From Prinsepia uniflora (lineage: Eukaryota; Streptophyta; Magnoliopsida; Rosales; Rosaceae): 64,000 nt of DNA. The translations under genes were made by a program, and so were the position numbers. The stretch spans positions 2,452,501 to 2,516,500 of the forward strand of contig CM064873.1 of assembly GCA_032719365.1 (NCBI GenBank), given 5' to 3'. The notes beneath the pieces are model-generated. The model did not search any database. It was not told where the DNA came from and saw only the letters and a program-made list of their open reading frames with translations. Position 1 is the stretch's first letter. Each line of letters starts with the position of its first letter. This document shows positions 36,362-48,800 of the stretch, in pieces.

Positions 36362-39170
36362 TGTAACGACCCGTCCCGAATATCGGAATTTAATAATATT
36401 TAATTGTGATTCACTAATCTGGGATTAGTTGGGTGATTTCGGACGAATTGTGCAAAATGACCGTTTTGCCCTTAGGCGTGGGCAAAACGTTGACTTTTAA
36501 TTCGGATGGTCAAACGGACTTTGACCGATGACCGTGACGTAGTTCGGGACGTCACGAGTTCATAGACAGGTGGCACGTTCGATTCCGACGTTCGTGGTGA
36601 AAGTTATGATGTACGGAAGTTCAGGGGCGTTTTCGTAATTTGGACGATATAAAGGGAAATGTTGACTTTTTGATCGGGAGGTCCGATGGCCGAGGACCGA
36701 GGACCGTTAGGAAGGTCTCGATGCCCTGAGTTCGTAGACAGGCGGCACGCATCAATTGGGGTCCGTATGACCGAGTTACGGGTTAGGATGCGTGAGGGGC
36801 ATTTTGGTAATTTTCTGCACAAGGGCAGAATTGTAATTTCACACGAGGGGCACTGTTTCATTGAACAGCCGTGAAGGTGGGAGGTTTGTGCGATCGATCC
36901 TATGGTTGTTTATCAATTTAATGACTGATTTGGGGCAGCTTTGGATTGTGTTTGCACATGTATTGTGCTGGAAATCACTCACATGAACATGGGCACTGGT
37001 TTTGTTAATATTTTCGGGTCAGTGCAGGGAATTTTTCACAGTGGATTGTGGGACACTTTTGGATGCCTTTAACGGCTGAATTGGATTAAAGGAATGGAGT
37101 GTAAGTCGAGGGGTTCACTTTGAGATTAAGAATGAAAGGAATGGAGTGAAATTGGTGATGGATTTCTCTGAAAACCCGAAACTAGTTCTTGAGAAATTCA
37201 AATTCGAACTTCTAGTTTTAGGCCAGCCCAAGCCTAATTGATGATGGATTGAGCTTTCTGGAACCTCAACGAGTCGAACCAGATCAATTGGGGCAAGCTT
37301 TGAGGCTCCTAGGGCCGTGAACGGACGAGGTGGACGGCCGGAAAACTCAAGCTTGAGTCGTGATGATTGAGGTAATGTCGTGTTCAATTAATCATACGAA
37401 TTGGTTCGTGTTAGTCCTAGTAAGCTTCCTGTGAAGTTAATTTGACAATGGTTGAGGATTTGTGGAGTTTTGGTGATCGACCCGTTTTGGGTGATCACGG
37501 GTTGGTGGCACGATTACGGTTTGATTGTTATTAATCGATGTCACAGAACTGAAATTGGTTGGTTAATGATTGTCTTAGGATCAATAACGGATGGAATCAA
37601 GCTTGAATTGACTGGTTTCTGGCCGGGTCAGGTCGCGGGTAATCAGACCCGTTTACCAGTCATACGGGTGAAGATGGTGACTGTAGCAGTCACTGTAGTA
37701 GGCGTGTGGCTTTCACGCGCAGCCACTCACGGCGGCTCGTGGGCACGAATCTCGAGGTGAGGTCAACATGACTTTTAATCTATGCAATGTAACGAACATT
37801 TTGGGATTGGTTTCGTGTCGATCGGACACCGTCTCGACATTGTTCGGGATGTCCGAAGGTTTTAAATCCAGTTTAAAAATACTTAAAAATTTGGGAAAAT
37901 TACGAGACTTGAATAGGATGTTAATGATGAGGTTAGTGATCCTCTAATGTGATTTGAACAGGATTGGGAGTCCCGGTGATAGTGGTGTGGCCCGGGAAGG
38001 CCTATGGCACGCGTATCGAGGCGCTCGGTTAAACGGTCTGTGAGTGAACATTGGTTTTATAAATTCGATGCATGCATAACTGTTTCATGATTGTTATAAT
38101 TATGATTAAATGATTTATTTTGGATATCGATGAATTTAAAATGATTTCACGCATTTCGAGGTGATTTACGTATTTGCACGTAAACCGAGGTTTTTTGGAT
38201 TTGCACCGATTTCCATAAATGTGGTTGGATATGATTTCATGAAATGGTTACGGACTTGATAAGTAAAATCGGGCCAGGGGCCCAGTTAACTTGTGAATCG
38301 GGCCAGGGGCCCAGTTAACTTGTGAATTCGGGCCAGGGGCCCAGTGGACTTATGAATTCAGGCCAGGAGTCAGTTAACTTATGAAATCGGGTCAGGGGCC
38401 CAGTTGATTTATTCATGTGATTCGGGTCAGGGACCCTAAAATGGAATCGAATAAATGATTTTGGATTTAAATCAACTATTTGGACTTATAATGGTTTTGA
38501 TGATATTGAAATTATAGTTATGGCACGTTTCACGGTATTTGGGCTTGAGACCCGTCTGATGAAACTTAAAGATTGGTTTGGATTTTATCTATGTATATAT
38601 ATATGCTTTGCATTTGGATATCAATAAAATGTATTTGGTACTGCACTGTATAGATCCTTCCATATTATATTGTCTCCTCCGGATGAGGTACCCCGGAGAG
38701 GTCACAGACGTCTAGTACGTCCAGCGTCTATGACGCTAAGCATCGGGGATGCTGTACCCGAACGGGGTTCGGGGATTGAACTCGGAAATTGAGACCCGAG
38801 TGGCACGCGTAGCCTTGTGATTACATCAGGGATGTCGGATTGGAGTGTATGGTGCAGTGGCTAAAATTATGTTTATGGTTCATATTATATGATATATGAT
38901 TTTAAATGATGGTGCATGCATATGATTTTACTGAGGGGCATAAATGTCTTATAAATGTTTTAAATAGACTTGTTTATTTTCGTCCACTCACAGCTTTTGT
39001 TTTTAATGCCCTTCAGGTTGATTCCGGATGCGACTGCAGCAGAGACTTATGCATCGCACACCTCCTCCATCGATCCTTACGCACTCTGGAAGCCCGGTTG
39101 GGCAGTGGCAACAGGTTATCCCTTGTCTGACACCTCTTGTCAGACGGGAGCATGACACATTCCATGGTAA

Positions 39171-42100
39171 TGTAACGACCCGTCCCGAATTCCGGGATTA
39201 GTTTAGTGACTAATCTTGATTAGTGAGGTTGAACGGTGGTTAGTAGGGCGGAATCGGACAAAATGTGCAAAATGACTGTTTTGCCCCTGGTCGTGGGCAA
39301 AATGTTGACTTTTTGTTCGGGCGGTCAAATGGACTTTGACCGATGACCGTGACGTAGTTCGGGACGTCACGAGTTCATAGACAGGTGGCACGTTCGATTC
39401 CGACATTCGTAGAGAAAGTTATGGTGTTCGGAAGTTGAGGGGTATTTTGGTAATTTGGCTTATTAGGGGCCAAATGTTGACTTTCTGACCGGGAGGTCCG
39501 ATGGGCGAGGGCCAAGGACCGTTACGTAGGTATCGTCGATACGAATCCAACGACAGGCGGCATGCCGAAATCGGAGTTACGACGACGAAGTTATGGTCAA
39601 GGACGTAAAACACGGTTAACCGAGACTCGGAATAAAATAATATTTAAATAGGTGAACAGTAACTGACGAATCTGGACCCTTGGATGTAGGCCACGTGTCA
39701 CTCATCCCCACCTTCCCTAAAATCTGGATCCTTGTTGGCCATTGGATTATTTAATCCATTTTCTCCCCTTAAATCCTCACCATCCATTCAAACCTCAGAT
39801 TAAATCTGGGCCTTTGATCTCATCTCTCCCTTTCCTTTAATTCTGATCACACTCATCTCTCTCTCACTCTGTTTTCCTCCCACCCGAAACACATGCACAC
39901 ACAACCCCTTCTGTTTTTGGAACCGTGAGAGAACACAGGGAGGCTGAGAGGAGTTTGTGTCGCACGTGGCGGCGTGACCGCCGTGGGTGGCGGTGGTGAC
40001 CGGAAAACAGAGCCGTGCACATGCACACCCGCACACGGCTCCCCCTTACGCATCCCCACCACATCTGTAACCATGAGGCTGTGCGGAGGATTTTGAATCG
40101 ACTACGGTGAGGCTTGAGAGACGACGGGAGGCGACGGAGACGGCAGGAACGACGGCGGCAAAACAAAACAGAGAGGTCCGAAAACTCAGAAATTGGAAAA
40201 TCAGTGTGGACTGGTTTTGATCGTGTTTGAGGGGTGAAAGGAGTTCCTGGAGTCGAACTGGGCATGCTGGTGACCACGGCGGTAGCCACGGCGGCGAGGT
40301 AAGCCTCGAACCCGTGAGTTTGTTTTCGGGTACAAAAATGGTAGGATGGGTTTTAACGTGTTTCGATCGATCTGGTGATTAGGATGATGATCTAGAAGGT
40401 GAGACGAGCTTCTGGGGATCGTTTTCGAAAGGAATGGTGGCCGGGATCGTGCAGGCACGACGGTTGCAGGTGGCCGGTCTGCACACCTCCACGAACAGGT
40501 AGTCAAACGTATTGGTTTCTCAGTTTTTAAGGCATGGATCAACTGGAATTGATGAGACGATCTTGTAGGAACAAACGGAATTGAAAATGGTCGAGTAATG
40601 GCTGAGAACCAGTCGGGTTGGGTCGCGGGTCACGGTGACCCGTTTATCAGACAACCGGGTCAGAATGGTGACACTGTTCACGGCGCGTGAGTTTCACGCG
40701 CAGCCACTCACGGCGGCGCGTGACGGCGCGTGGGCATAGATCTCGAGGTGAGGTCAACATGATTTCTGTCCCATTTAATGTAACGGACATTTTGGAATTG
40801 GTTTCGTGTCGATCGGACACCGTCTCGATAGTGTTCGGGATGTCCGAAGGTTTTTAATTAAGTTTAAAAATAAGTAAAAATTCGGGAAAATTACGGGACT
40901 TTGATAGGATGTTAATGATGAGGTTAGTAACCCTCTAATGTAATTTGGACAGGATTGGGAGTCCCGGTGATAGTGGTGTGGCCCGGGAGGGCCGGTGGCA
41001 CGCATATCGAGGCACACGGTTAAAACGGTCTGTGAGTGGACTTTGGTTTTATAAATCCTATGCATGCTTAAATGTGTTATATGGTTTATATACATGATTT
41101 CTATGATGGTATTTGTGAGCATTGATTTTGGATATGTTGCACGTATTTCGAGGTGTTTTCCGTATTTCACGTATATCGGGATTAACGGTTTATTTGTGGT
41201 TTTGTGTGCTTGTGGTTAAGTAAATAATATGATGAAATGGTTATATGAACTCGGGCTTGAGGCCCACTTGTTTTGGAAATTTCGGACTTGGAGTCCATTT
41301 GAGAATCGGGCCGGGGGCCCAGTTGGTTAATGAAATCGGGCCAGGGGCCCAGTTGGTATGAAATCGGGCTGAGACCCATTTGAGTTATATTATCGGGCCA
41401 GGGGCCCAGTTGATTTGTGAATTCGGGCCGTGGGCCCAGCGGGTTTATAAGGTCGGGCTGCGGGCCCTGTTGGTTTACAAATCGGGTCGTGGGCCCAGTG
41501 GTTCATAAAATCGGGCATGAGGCCCAGTTGGATAATAAATGTGATTTCGGGTCAGGGACCCTATATTTTATAATGGTGATTTTGGGTCAGGGACCCTAAA
41601 TGGAATTATGTGGTTTTATGGAAATTTCGGGCAGGGCCCAATGGTAATAATGTGATAAAAGGATTTAATAAAACTGTTTTCCATATACCATCTGGATACA
41701 AGGATATATGATGGTCTCCTCCAGATGTCTGGGACACTGGGGAAGTCACGGTGCATTGCCTGCGAGGGGTCATTATACGGAGCAGCCGGACCGTATGATG
41801 ACTCAGGAGCAGGATTGCTATGATTGACGTCAGGGACGTCAGACATCAGGGATGTCAGATATATGGACCCGGAGAGACCCCGGGCAGCACGCGTAGCTTA
41901 TGAAACCGTGAGATGTGACGTCAGGGACGTCTAGCGTCTGGGACGCTAAGCATCTGGGATGCTGGTGATGGTAATGGTAAAATATGGATTAATGAATAAA
42001 ATGGCTTATTGGTTGGATATGTGTTATGTGGTAAAAATGGATTATTGGTTGTGAAATGGTATGTCGGGTCAGGGACCCTAAATGGTTTCGGATTTTAAAT

Positions 42101-42554
42101 TGATGTTCAATTATGGTCGTGGGTGGTGACCCACATGGTTTTAATATGTGGTGGTGGTATTCCACGGTTTTGGGCTGAGTTCCCACACTTGGTTTTTGGT
42201 TAACGGTTTTTGGGCTAAGGCCCTAATGGCTCGGTTGAGCAAACGTTTTGGTTACTGGTTTTTGGTGGCATGCATACGTTTTTATTGGAGGGCATAAATG
42301 TCTTATAAATGTATTTGGTAAACTTATTGGTTTTTGTCCACTCACAGCTTTTGGTTTTAATGCCCTTCAGGTTGATTACGGATGCGATTGCAGCAGGGAC
42401 TGGGACATTGCACACCTCCTCCATCGATCCTTGCGCACTCTGGATGCCCTGTTTGGGCAGTGGCTCGTGGTTATCCCTTGTCTGACACCCCTTGTTGGAC
42501 GGGAGCAGGGCACATTCCACGGTAATCCCGGGGGGATTGGGATGGGTCCTGTCA
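39171..42554 (+). repeat. Element B 5' LTR
   Basis: TGTAACGACCCGTCC to GGGTCCTGTCA. Donor-like GAG/GTAAGC at 40299, mini-exon-like 40953-41031, second donor GTGAGT at 41032, hairpin array 41252-41640, acceptor-like CCTTCAG/G at 42370/42371. The small open frames on it are identical in the other LTR and look like chance. Confidence 0.95.
41252..41640 (+). repeat. Array of about thirteen CGGGCC-type micro-hairpins in element B
   Basis: Units about 30 bases apart: CGGGCTTGAGGCCCA (41252), GGACTTGGAGTCC (41284), CGGGCCGGGGGCCCAG (41307), CGGGCCAGGGGCCCA (41337), GGGTCAGGGACCC (about 41548) and others. The two arms vary together (GGGC/GCCC, GGAC/GTCC, GGGT/ACCC). Copied in LTR 2 at +6,676. Confidence 0.85.
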
Positions 42555-42557
42555 ACT

Positions 42558-42575
42558 TGGTATCAGAGCACGGTT
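42558..42575 (+). other. Primer-binding site of element B (tRNA-Met)
   Basis: TGGTATCAGAGCACGGTT, three bases after the 5' LTR, matches the initiator tRNA-Met primer pattern for its first 12 bases, as in element A. Confidence 0.88.
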
Positions 42576-45500
42576 GCTCTATTTGTGCGCGCAGGTCGAG
42601 GGTGTGATGTCTCATTGGGCTGCAATTCGTTATCAACCTGATAGATAGTTTTTGGGTTTGGATAGTGGATGGAGTGTGTTTGGCCCGATACGTCGTGCGT
42701 TAATGTGATTCGACCCAAGTGGGGTTGATTGTGGTGAACTGGTATAGTGGGACCGTCGGTTCGGTCATGAGATATTGGATTGTTGTGCTGCTAGGTGCAG
42801 CCAGGTTCGGGGAACCTCATGTGAGTAATGGTCTAAAATGTGAACCCTTGTGGTGGTTTCTAGTGTGAGGGATGTTGGTTCATCGGAGTTGGCCGATGAC
42901 CTAGTGGTGGAACCCACGTTGATGGGATGGTAGGATTAGATTTGATGTCTATTCGATGTCTAGACCGCGGGGTCGGTCAGGTTGTGAATTTTATATTACG
43001 GAGAGCTGTTTGGTTCGGTTGAACCATAGGGTGTGATTGTGGAGCCCTAGTATTAAAAAGGTAAACCTTAATTGTGGTTAGCGGGTGAGAACTTGTGCTG
43101 CGAGGAGTGGCTGAGGTCATGGATGACCGTGTGGATGGCTCTGGTGAGTTTAGGCAGAACTATGGGATTCGATGTACGGATACGGTTCTGAGATAAATTG
43201 TGGAATCCCGTGTTGGATCAGGTATTAGTGTACGGTATGGATGCGGATCTCGATAGCAATGACAGTTAGTCGGAAGTCATATGGAGATGACTGGCTATCG
43301 AGGGTAATTGGTATGGTTCTGATACTTGGGGATCGGGGGACGTTCGGGGAACGTTCATTTTCCTGATAGGGATTGTCAGAATAGTGGTACCCATAGTCGT
43401 GAGGTACGGGATCGTCGTTCCGTATGAACGGAGATCCAGGGTTGTCGTATTTGCACACGGTGTGCAGTATGGATGTTTGCGGGGTTGGTACTTTTGTGCT
43501 GATGCTAGTATGGATGCATGTGTGCTGATACTAGTGTTGTTGATAGAGTGTTGGTGCTGGTACTAGTGCTGGTGCTAGTGTCGGTAATGGTGTTGACGAT
43601 GAGCCACAAGTTGGGGTGTGACTCCGTCATGATGAACATATGTTCGGTCTTTGAGATTCGATAGTGGTTGAGTGATGGACTGGATGGGATCCAGATAAGA
43701 CTGTGCTGTGTTGGGATAAGTTCCAATAGTGGTGAGATAACCAGTAAGGAGTGGATTAAAATGGTATAATTAAGACTTAAGAAATTTTGGGATGATTAGT
43801 GGATTTGGGGGAGTTGTTGGCAACTCCAAAATTTGTGCGTTTTTATGTTTTTAAATATCCCTAAAATGTACATGGAAATGATTAAAACTGGAAAAGACGA
43901 GGAAAACCATTAGTGGTATAAAGGTAGGAATTTGTAATTGAGAACTTGGGAAACCGAGTGTTGAACCTGTAAGGGTCGGGATGTGCGAACGGAACAATAG
44001 CGGATTGATTGTGGAACGAGATGTTGACGTCTTGTTGGGAGCATGTCTGTTTCCAACATGGTAGGAACCTTAGTGTCGAGGAGAGTTGTGATTGGGGAAT
44101 GAGAGTGGTGCTCATTTTTGGTGATTGGTATTCCAAAGTCATTGGGGTTGACTTCTTGCTTTCTGCCCTGGCAGACATTGACTGTAGTTACCAGTACGTT
44201 GAGCGTGTATTGGTTGGTGGGCCCAGGTGTAATTGCGGGTCATTAGGAGGAGCTACGTATTCGAAATTAGGTAAACGAGATTTCTCATTTTCTGCTTGGT
44301 GGCAGACGATGTGGTGTTACATGGCGTTGTGAGTGCAGTGAGTCTGGCTGCATCCACGTAGGATGAGTATTGGTGACATCATGTTGGATCATCCTTGGTT
44401 TTTCCTAGGTGGGATGACAAGGACTGATACAAGGTAATCCGTGAGAATCCGCAGTCTCGACGTGTCTCGTCGTTGACTGATCTGTCTAGTTGTCGGAGTC
44501 GGTTGTCAATCGTTGTGGCGATCTAGGATTTTGACGTTATTGTCAGGGACACAGTGTCTATCTGGGTCGTGATCTTGATGATTCAGATAGGGGGAGAGTA
44601 TATCACTCTTACCTTGGTACGTGAGTCGTAAATGACGAGATTGAACTTCTTTTCGAAGGGCCCGTAGGGTATTCTACTCGGGTGAGTAGGTTTCCAAGGT
44701 AGTTGAATTTTGTCAACCTTAGACGTGTGGAGGTTGGATTGGCTTCCCTATGAAGTCAATCAAGTGTATTGAACGGGTAACCGATAGGTTCGGTTTTGGT
44801 GTGTCTTGGTAAATGTGAACGAGATTTCGGGATTTGGAATCGAATATCTGGGTGACGATTCAGGATTCGATTTTGGAACTTGAAAGTATATTTCTGGGTT
44901 TGGGTACGGAATGGTTATTCCAAATGCTAGCTTACGGAATAATGATTTCGGATTCGGATTTGGAAATGAGTTAAACTGTGATGTCTGGGTTTGGATCCGG
45001 GATTTCTTACGAACTTGCGGATTTGGATTCGGAATTGGAACTAGATGTTGGGTGGAGTTTCGATTTGTCTCATGCTGGATTGGGCAAACGTACTCCATTG
45101 TTGGAACGCGTTCGGCTATAACCTAGGTGGTTGTAGTCTGGTTATTAGGTAGATGTGTGTACTTCGTACATGGTTCGAGGTACAATACCTTGTAGACTTG
45201 TGATGTCTAGCTACGGTACACGGGATATACCCGAGGTGTGTTGGTGAACGTGGTGGTAGTCGGATTGGTTCCGATACCATGGGATTGGTTTTGGACCGGA
45301 CATTACTATGCGATGGGTCATGGTAATTCCGATGTGTTTAATTACACACAGGTCGTTTGAAAGGTCGGTAATCGTTTACTAAGTTAAGTACGTTGGTGGC
45401 ATGTGTAGCCACGAGTGAGTCTAGTGTCAGTTTTCGACTGACAACAACTGTGTGGTGACAGTTCGTCAGGATGTGTCAACATAGATTGTTGAGTGGGGTC

Positions 45501-45846
45501 AGCTGACTCCTAGTGGGAGTGGGAAAGGAACCGTCGAGTTGTTGCGTCAACGAGAGGGTTGATTTGACAAGTGGGGTCAAATTCGAAACAAGTAGTTTCA
45601 GTCATTCGACGGGGTCGAATGTAGTCGTTGCGTTTTGAGTATTAGTGGTACGTAGAGTGCAGACAAGTTTTGCCTGGTTAGTTGGTGTACGGGTGTACAC
45701 GTGTTGTGTGGTCGATTCCACTTTCCACGGGGTGTTTGTGGAATCAGGGTAATCGAGTTTCGAGAGCGAAACCTTTTAAGGAGGGAAGTACGTTGAGTTT
45801 AGATCGGTTGGAATTTCGAGGACGAAATTTATTAAGGAGGGAAGAT
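42576..45846 (+). other. Non-coding internal region of element B
   Basis: 3.3 kb with no long frame and no gag, protease, RT or integrase motif in any frame. It shows local degenerate repeats: GGTGCTGGTACTAGTGCTGG-type words at 43545-43590 and GGATTCGGATTTGGA-type words at 44820-45040. It ends with a duplicated polypurine region. Confidence 0.8.
45778..45846 (+). other. Duplicated polypurine tract of element B
   Basis: AAGGAGGGAAG occurs at 45778-45788 and again at 45834-45844. Each copy is preceded by a similar TTTCGAG..CGAAA segment, 56 bases apart. The second copy abuts the 3' LTR and should prime plus-strand synthesis. Confidence 0.8.
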
Positions 45847-48800
45847 TGTAACGACCCGTCCCGAATTCCGGGATTAGTTTAGTGACTAATCTTGATTAGT
45901 GAGGTTGAACGGTGGTTAGTAGGGCGGAATCGGACAAAATGTGCAAAATGACTGTTTTGCCCCTGGTCGTGGGCAAAATGTTGACTTTTTGTTCGGGCGG
46001 TCAAATGGACTTTGACCGATGACCGTGACGTAGTTCGGGACGTCACGAGTTCATAGACAGGTGGCACGTTCGATTCCGACATTCGTAGAGAAAGTTATGG
46101 TGTTCGGAAGTTGAGGGGTATTTTGGTAATTTGGCTTATTAGGGGCCAAATGTTGACTTTCTGACCGGGAGGTCCGATGGGCGAGGGCCAAGGACCGTTA
46201 CGTAGGTATCGTCGATACGAATCCAACGACAGGCGGCATGCCGAAATCGGAGTTACGACGACGAAGTTATGGTCAAGGACGTAAAACACGGTTAACCGAG
46301 ACTCGGAATAAAATAATATTTAAATAGGTGAACAGTAACTGACGAATCTGGACCCTTGGATGTAGGCCACGTGTCACTCATCCCCACCTTCCCTAAAATC
46401 TGGATCCTTGTTGGCCATTGGATTATTTAATCCATTTTCTCCCCTTAAATCCTCACCATCCATTCAAACCTCAGATTAAATCTGGGCCTTTGATCTCATC
46501 TCTCCCTTTCCTTTAATTCTGATCACACTCATCTCTCTCTCACTCTGTTTTCCTCCCACCCGAAACACATGCACACACAACCCCTTCTGTTTTTGGAACC
46601 GTGAGAGAACACAGGGAGGCTGAGAGGAGTTTGTGTCGCACGTGGCGGCGTGACCGCCGTGGGTGGCGGTGGTGACCGGAAAACAGAGCCGTGCACATGC
46701 ACACCCGCACACGGCTCCCCCTTACGCATCCCCACCACATCTGTAACCATGAGGCTGTGCGGAGGATTTTGAATCGACTACGGTGAGGCTTGAGAGACGA
46801 CGGGAGGCGACGGAGACGGCAGGAACGACGGCGGCAAAACAAAACAGAGAGGTCCGAAAACTCAGAAATTGGAAAATCAGTGTGGACTGGTTTTGATCGT
46901 GTTTGAGGGGTGAAAGGAGTTCCTGGAGTCGAACTGGGCATGCTGGTGACCACGGCGGTAGCCACGGCGGCGAGGTAAGCCTCGAACCCGTGAGTTTGTT
47001 TTCGGGTACAAAAATGGTAGGATGGGTTTTAACGTGTTTCGATCGATCTGGTGATTAGGATGATGATCTAGAAGGTGAGACGAGCTTCTGGGGATCGTTT
47101 TCGAAAGGAATGGTGGCCGGGATCGTGCAGGCACGACGGTTGCAGGTGGCCGGTCTGCACACCTCCACGAACAGGTAGTCAAACGTATTGGTTTCTCAAT
47201 TTTTAAGGCATGGATCAACTGGAATTGATGAGACGATCTTGTAGGAACAAACGGAATTGAAAATGGTCGAGTAATGGCTGAGAACCAGTCGGGTTGGGTC
47301 GCGGGTCACGGTGACCCGTTTATCAGACAACCGGGTCAGAATGGTGACACTGTTCACGGCGCGTGAGTTTCACGCGCAGCCACTCACGGCGGCGCGTGAC
47401 GGCGCGTGGGCACGGATCTCGAGGTGAGGTCAACATGATTTCTGTCCCATTTAATGTAACGGACATTTTGGAATTGGTTTCGTGTCGATCGGACACCGTC
47501 TCGATAGTGTTCGGGATGTCCGAAGGTTTTTAATTAAGTTTAAAAATAAGTAAAAATTCGGGAAAATTACGGGACTTTGATAGGATGTTAATGATGAGGT
47601 TAGTAACCCTCTAATGTAATTTGGACAGGATTGGGAGTCCCGGTGATAGTGGTGTGGCCCGGGAGGGCCGGTGGCACGCATATCGAGGCACACGGTTAAA
47701 ACGGTCTGTGAGTGGACTTTGGTTTTATAAATCCTATGCATGCTTAAATGTGTTATATGGTTTATATACATGATTTCTATGATGGTATTTGTGAGCATTG
47801 ATTTTGGATATGTTGCACGTATTTCGAGGTGTTTTCCGTATTTCACGTATATCGGGATTAACGGTTTATTTGTGGTTTTGTGTGCTTGTGGTTAAGTAAA
47901 TAATATGATGAAATGGTTATATGAACTCGGGCTTGAGGCCCACTTGTTTTGGAAATTTCGGACTTGGAGTCCATTTGAGAATCGGGCCGGGGGCCCAGTT
48001 GGTTAATGAAATCGGGCCAGGGGCCCAGTTGGTATGAAATCGGGCTGAGACCCATTTGAGTTATATTATCGGGCCAGGGGCCCAGTTGATTTGTGAATTC
48101 GGGCCGTGGGCCCAGCGGGTTTATAAGGTCGGGCTGCGGGCCCAGTTGGTTTACAAATCGGGCCGTGGGCCCAGTGGTTCATAAAATCGGGCATGAGGCC
48201 CAGTTGGATAATAAATGTGATTTCGGGTCAGGGACCCTATATTTTATAATGGTGATTTTGGGTCAGGGACCCTAAATGGAATTATGTGGTTTTATGGAAA
48301 TTTCGGGCAGGGCCCAATGGTAATAATGTGATAAAAGGATTTAATAAAACTGTTTTCCATATACCATCTGGATACAAGGATATATGATGGTCTCCTCCAG
48401 ATGTCTGGGACACTGGGGAAGTCACGGTGCATTGCCTGCGAGGGGTCATTATACGGAGCAGCCGGACCGTATGATGACTCAGGAGCAGAATTGCTATGAT
48501 TGACGTCAGGGACGTCAGACATCAGGGATGTCAGATATATGGACCCGGAGAGACCCCGGGCAGCACGCGTAGCTTATGAAACCGTGAGATGTGACGTCAG
48601 GGACGTCTAGCGTCTGGGACGCTAAGCATCTGGGATGCTGGTGATGGTAATGGTAAAATATGGATTAATGAATAAAATGGCTTATTGGTTGGATATGTGT
48701 TATGTGGTAAAAATGGATTATTGGTTGTGAAATGGTATGTCGGGTCAGGGACCCTAAATGGTTTCGGATTTTAAATTGATGTTCAATTATGGTCGTGGGT

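Noticed and set aside
39864..40542. Minus-strand frames of 141 and 113 residues in LTR B, repeated at 46540-47218
   Set aside because: Duplicated only because the LTR is duplicated; Arg/Pro/Ser-rich translations of GC-rich LTR sequence with no protein motif.
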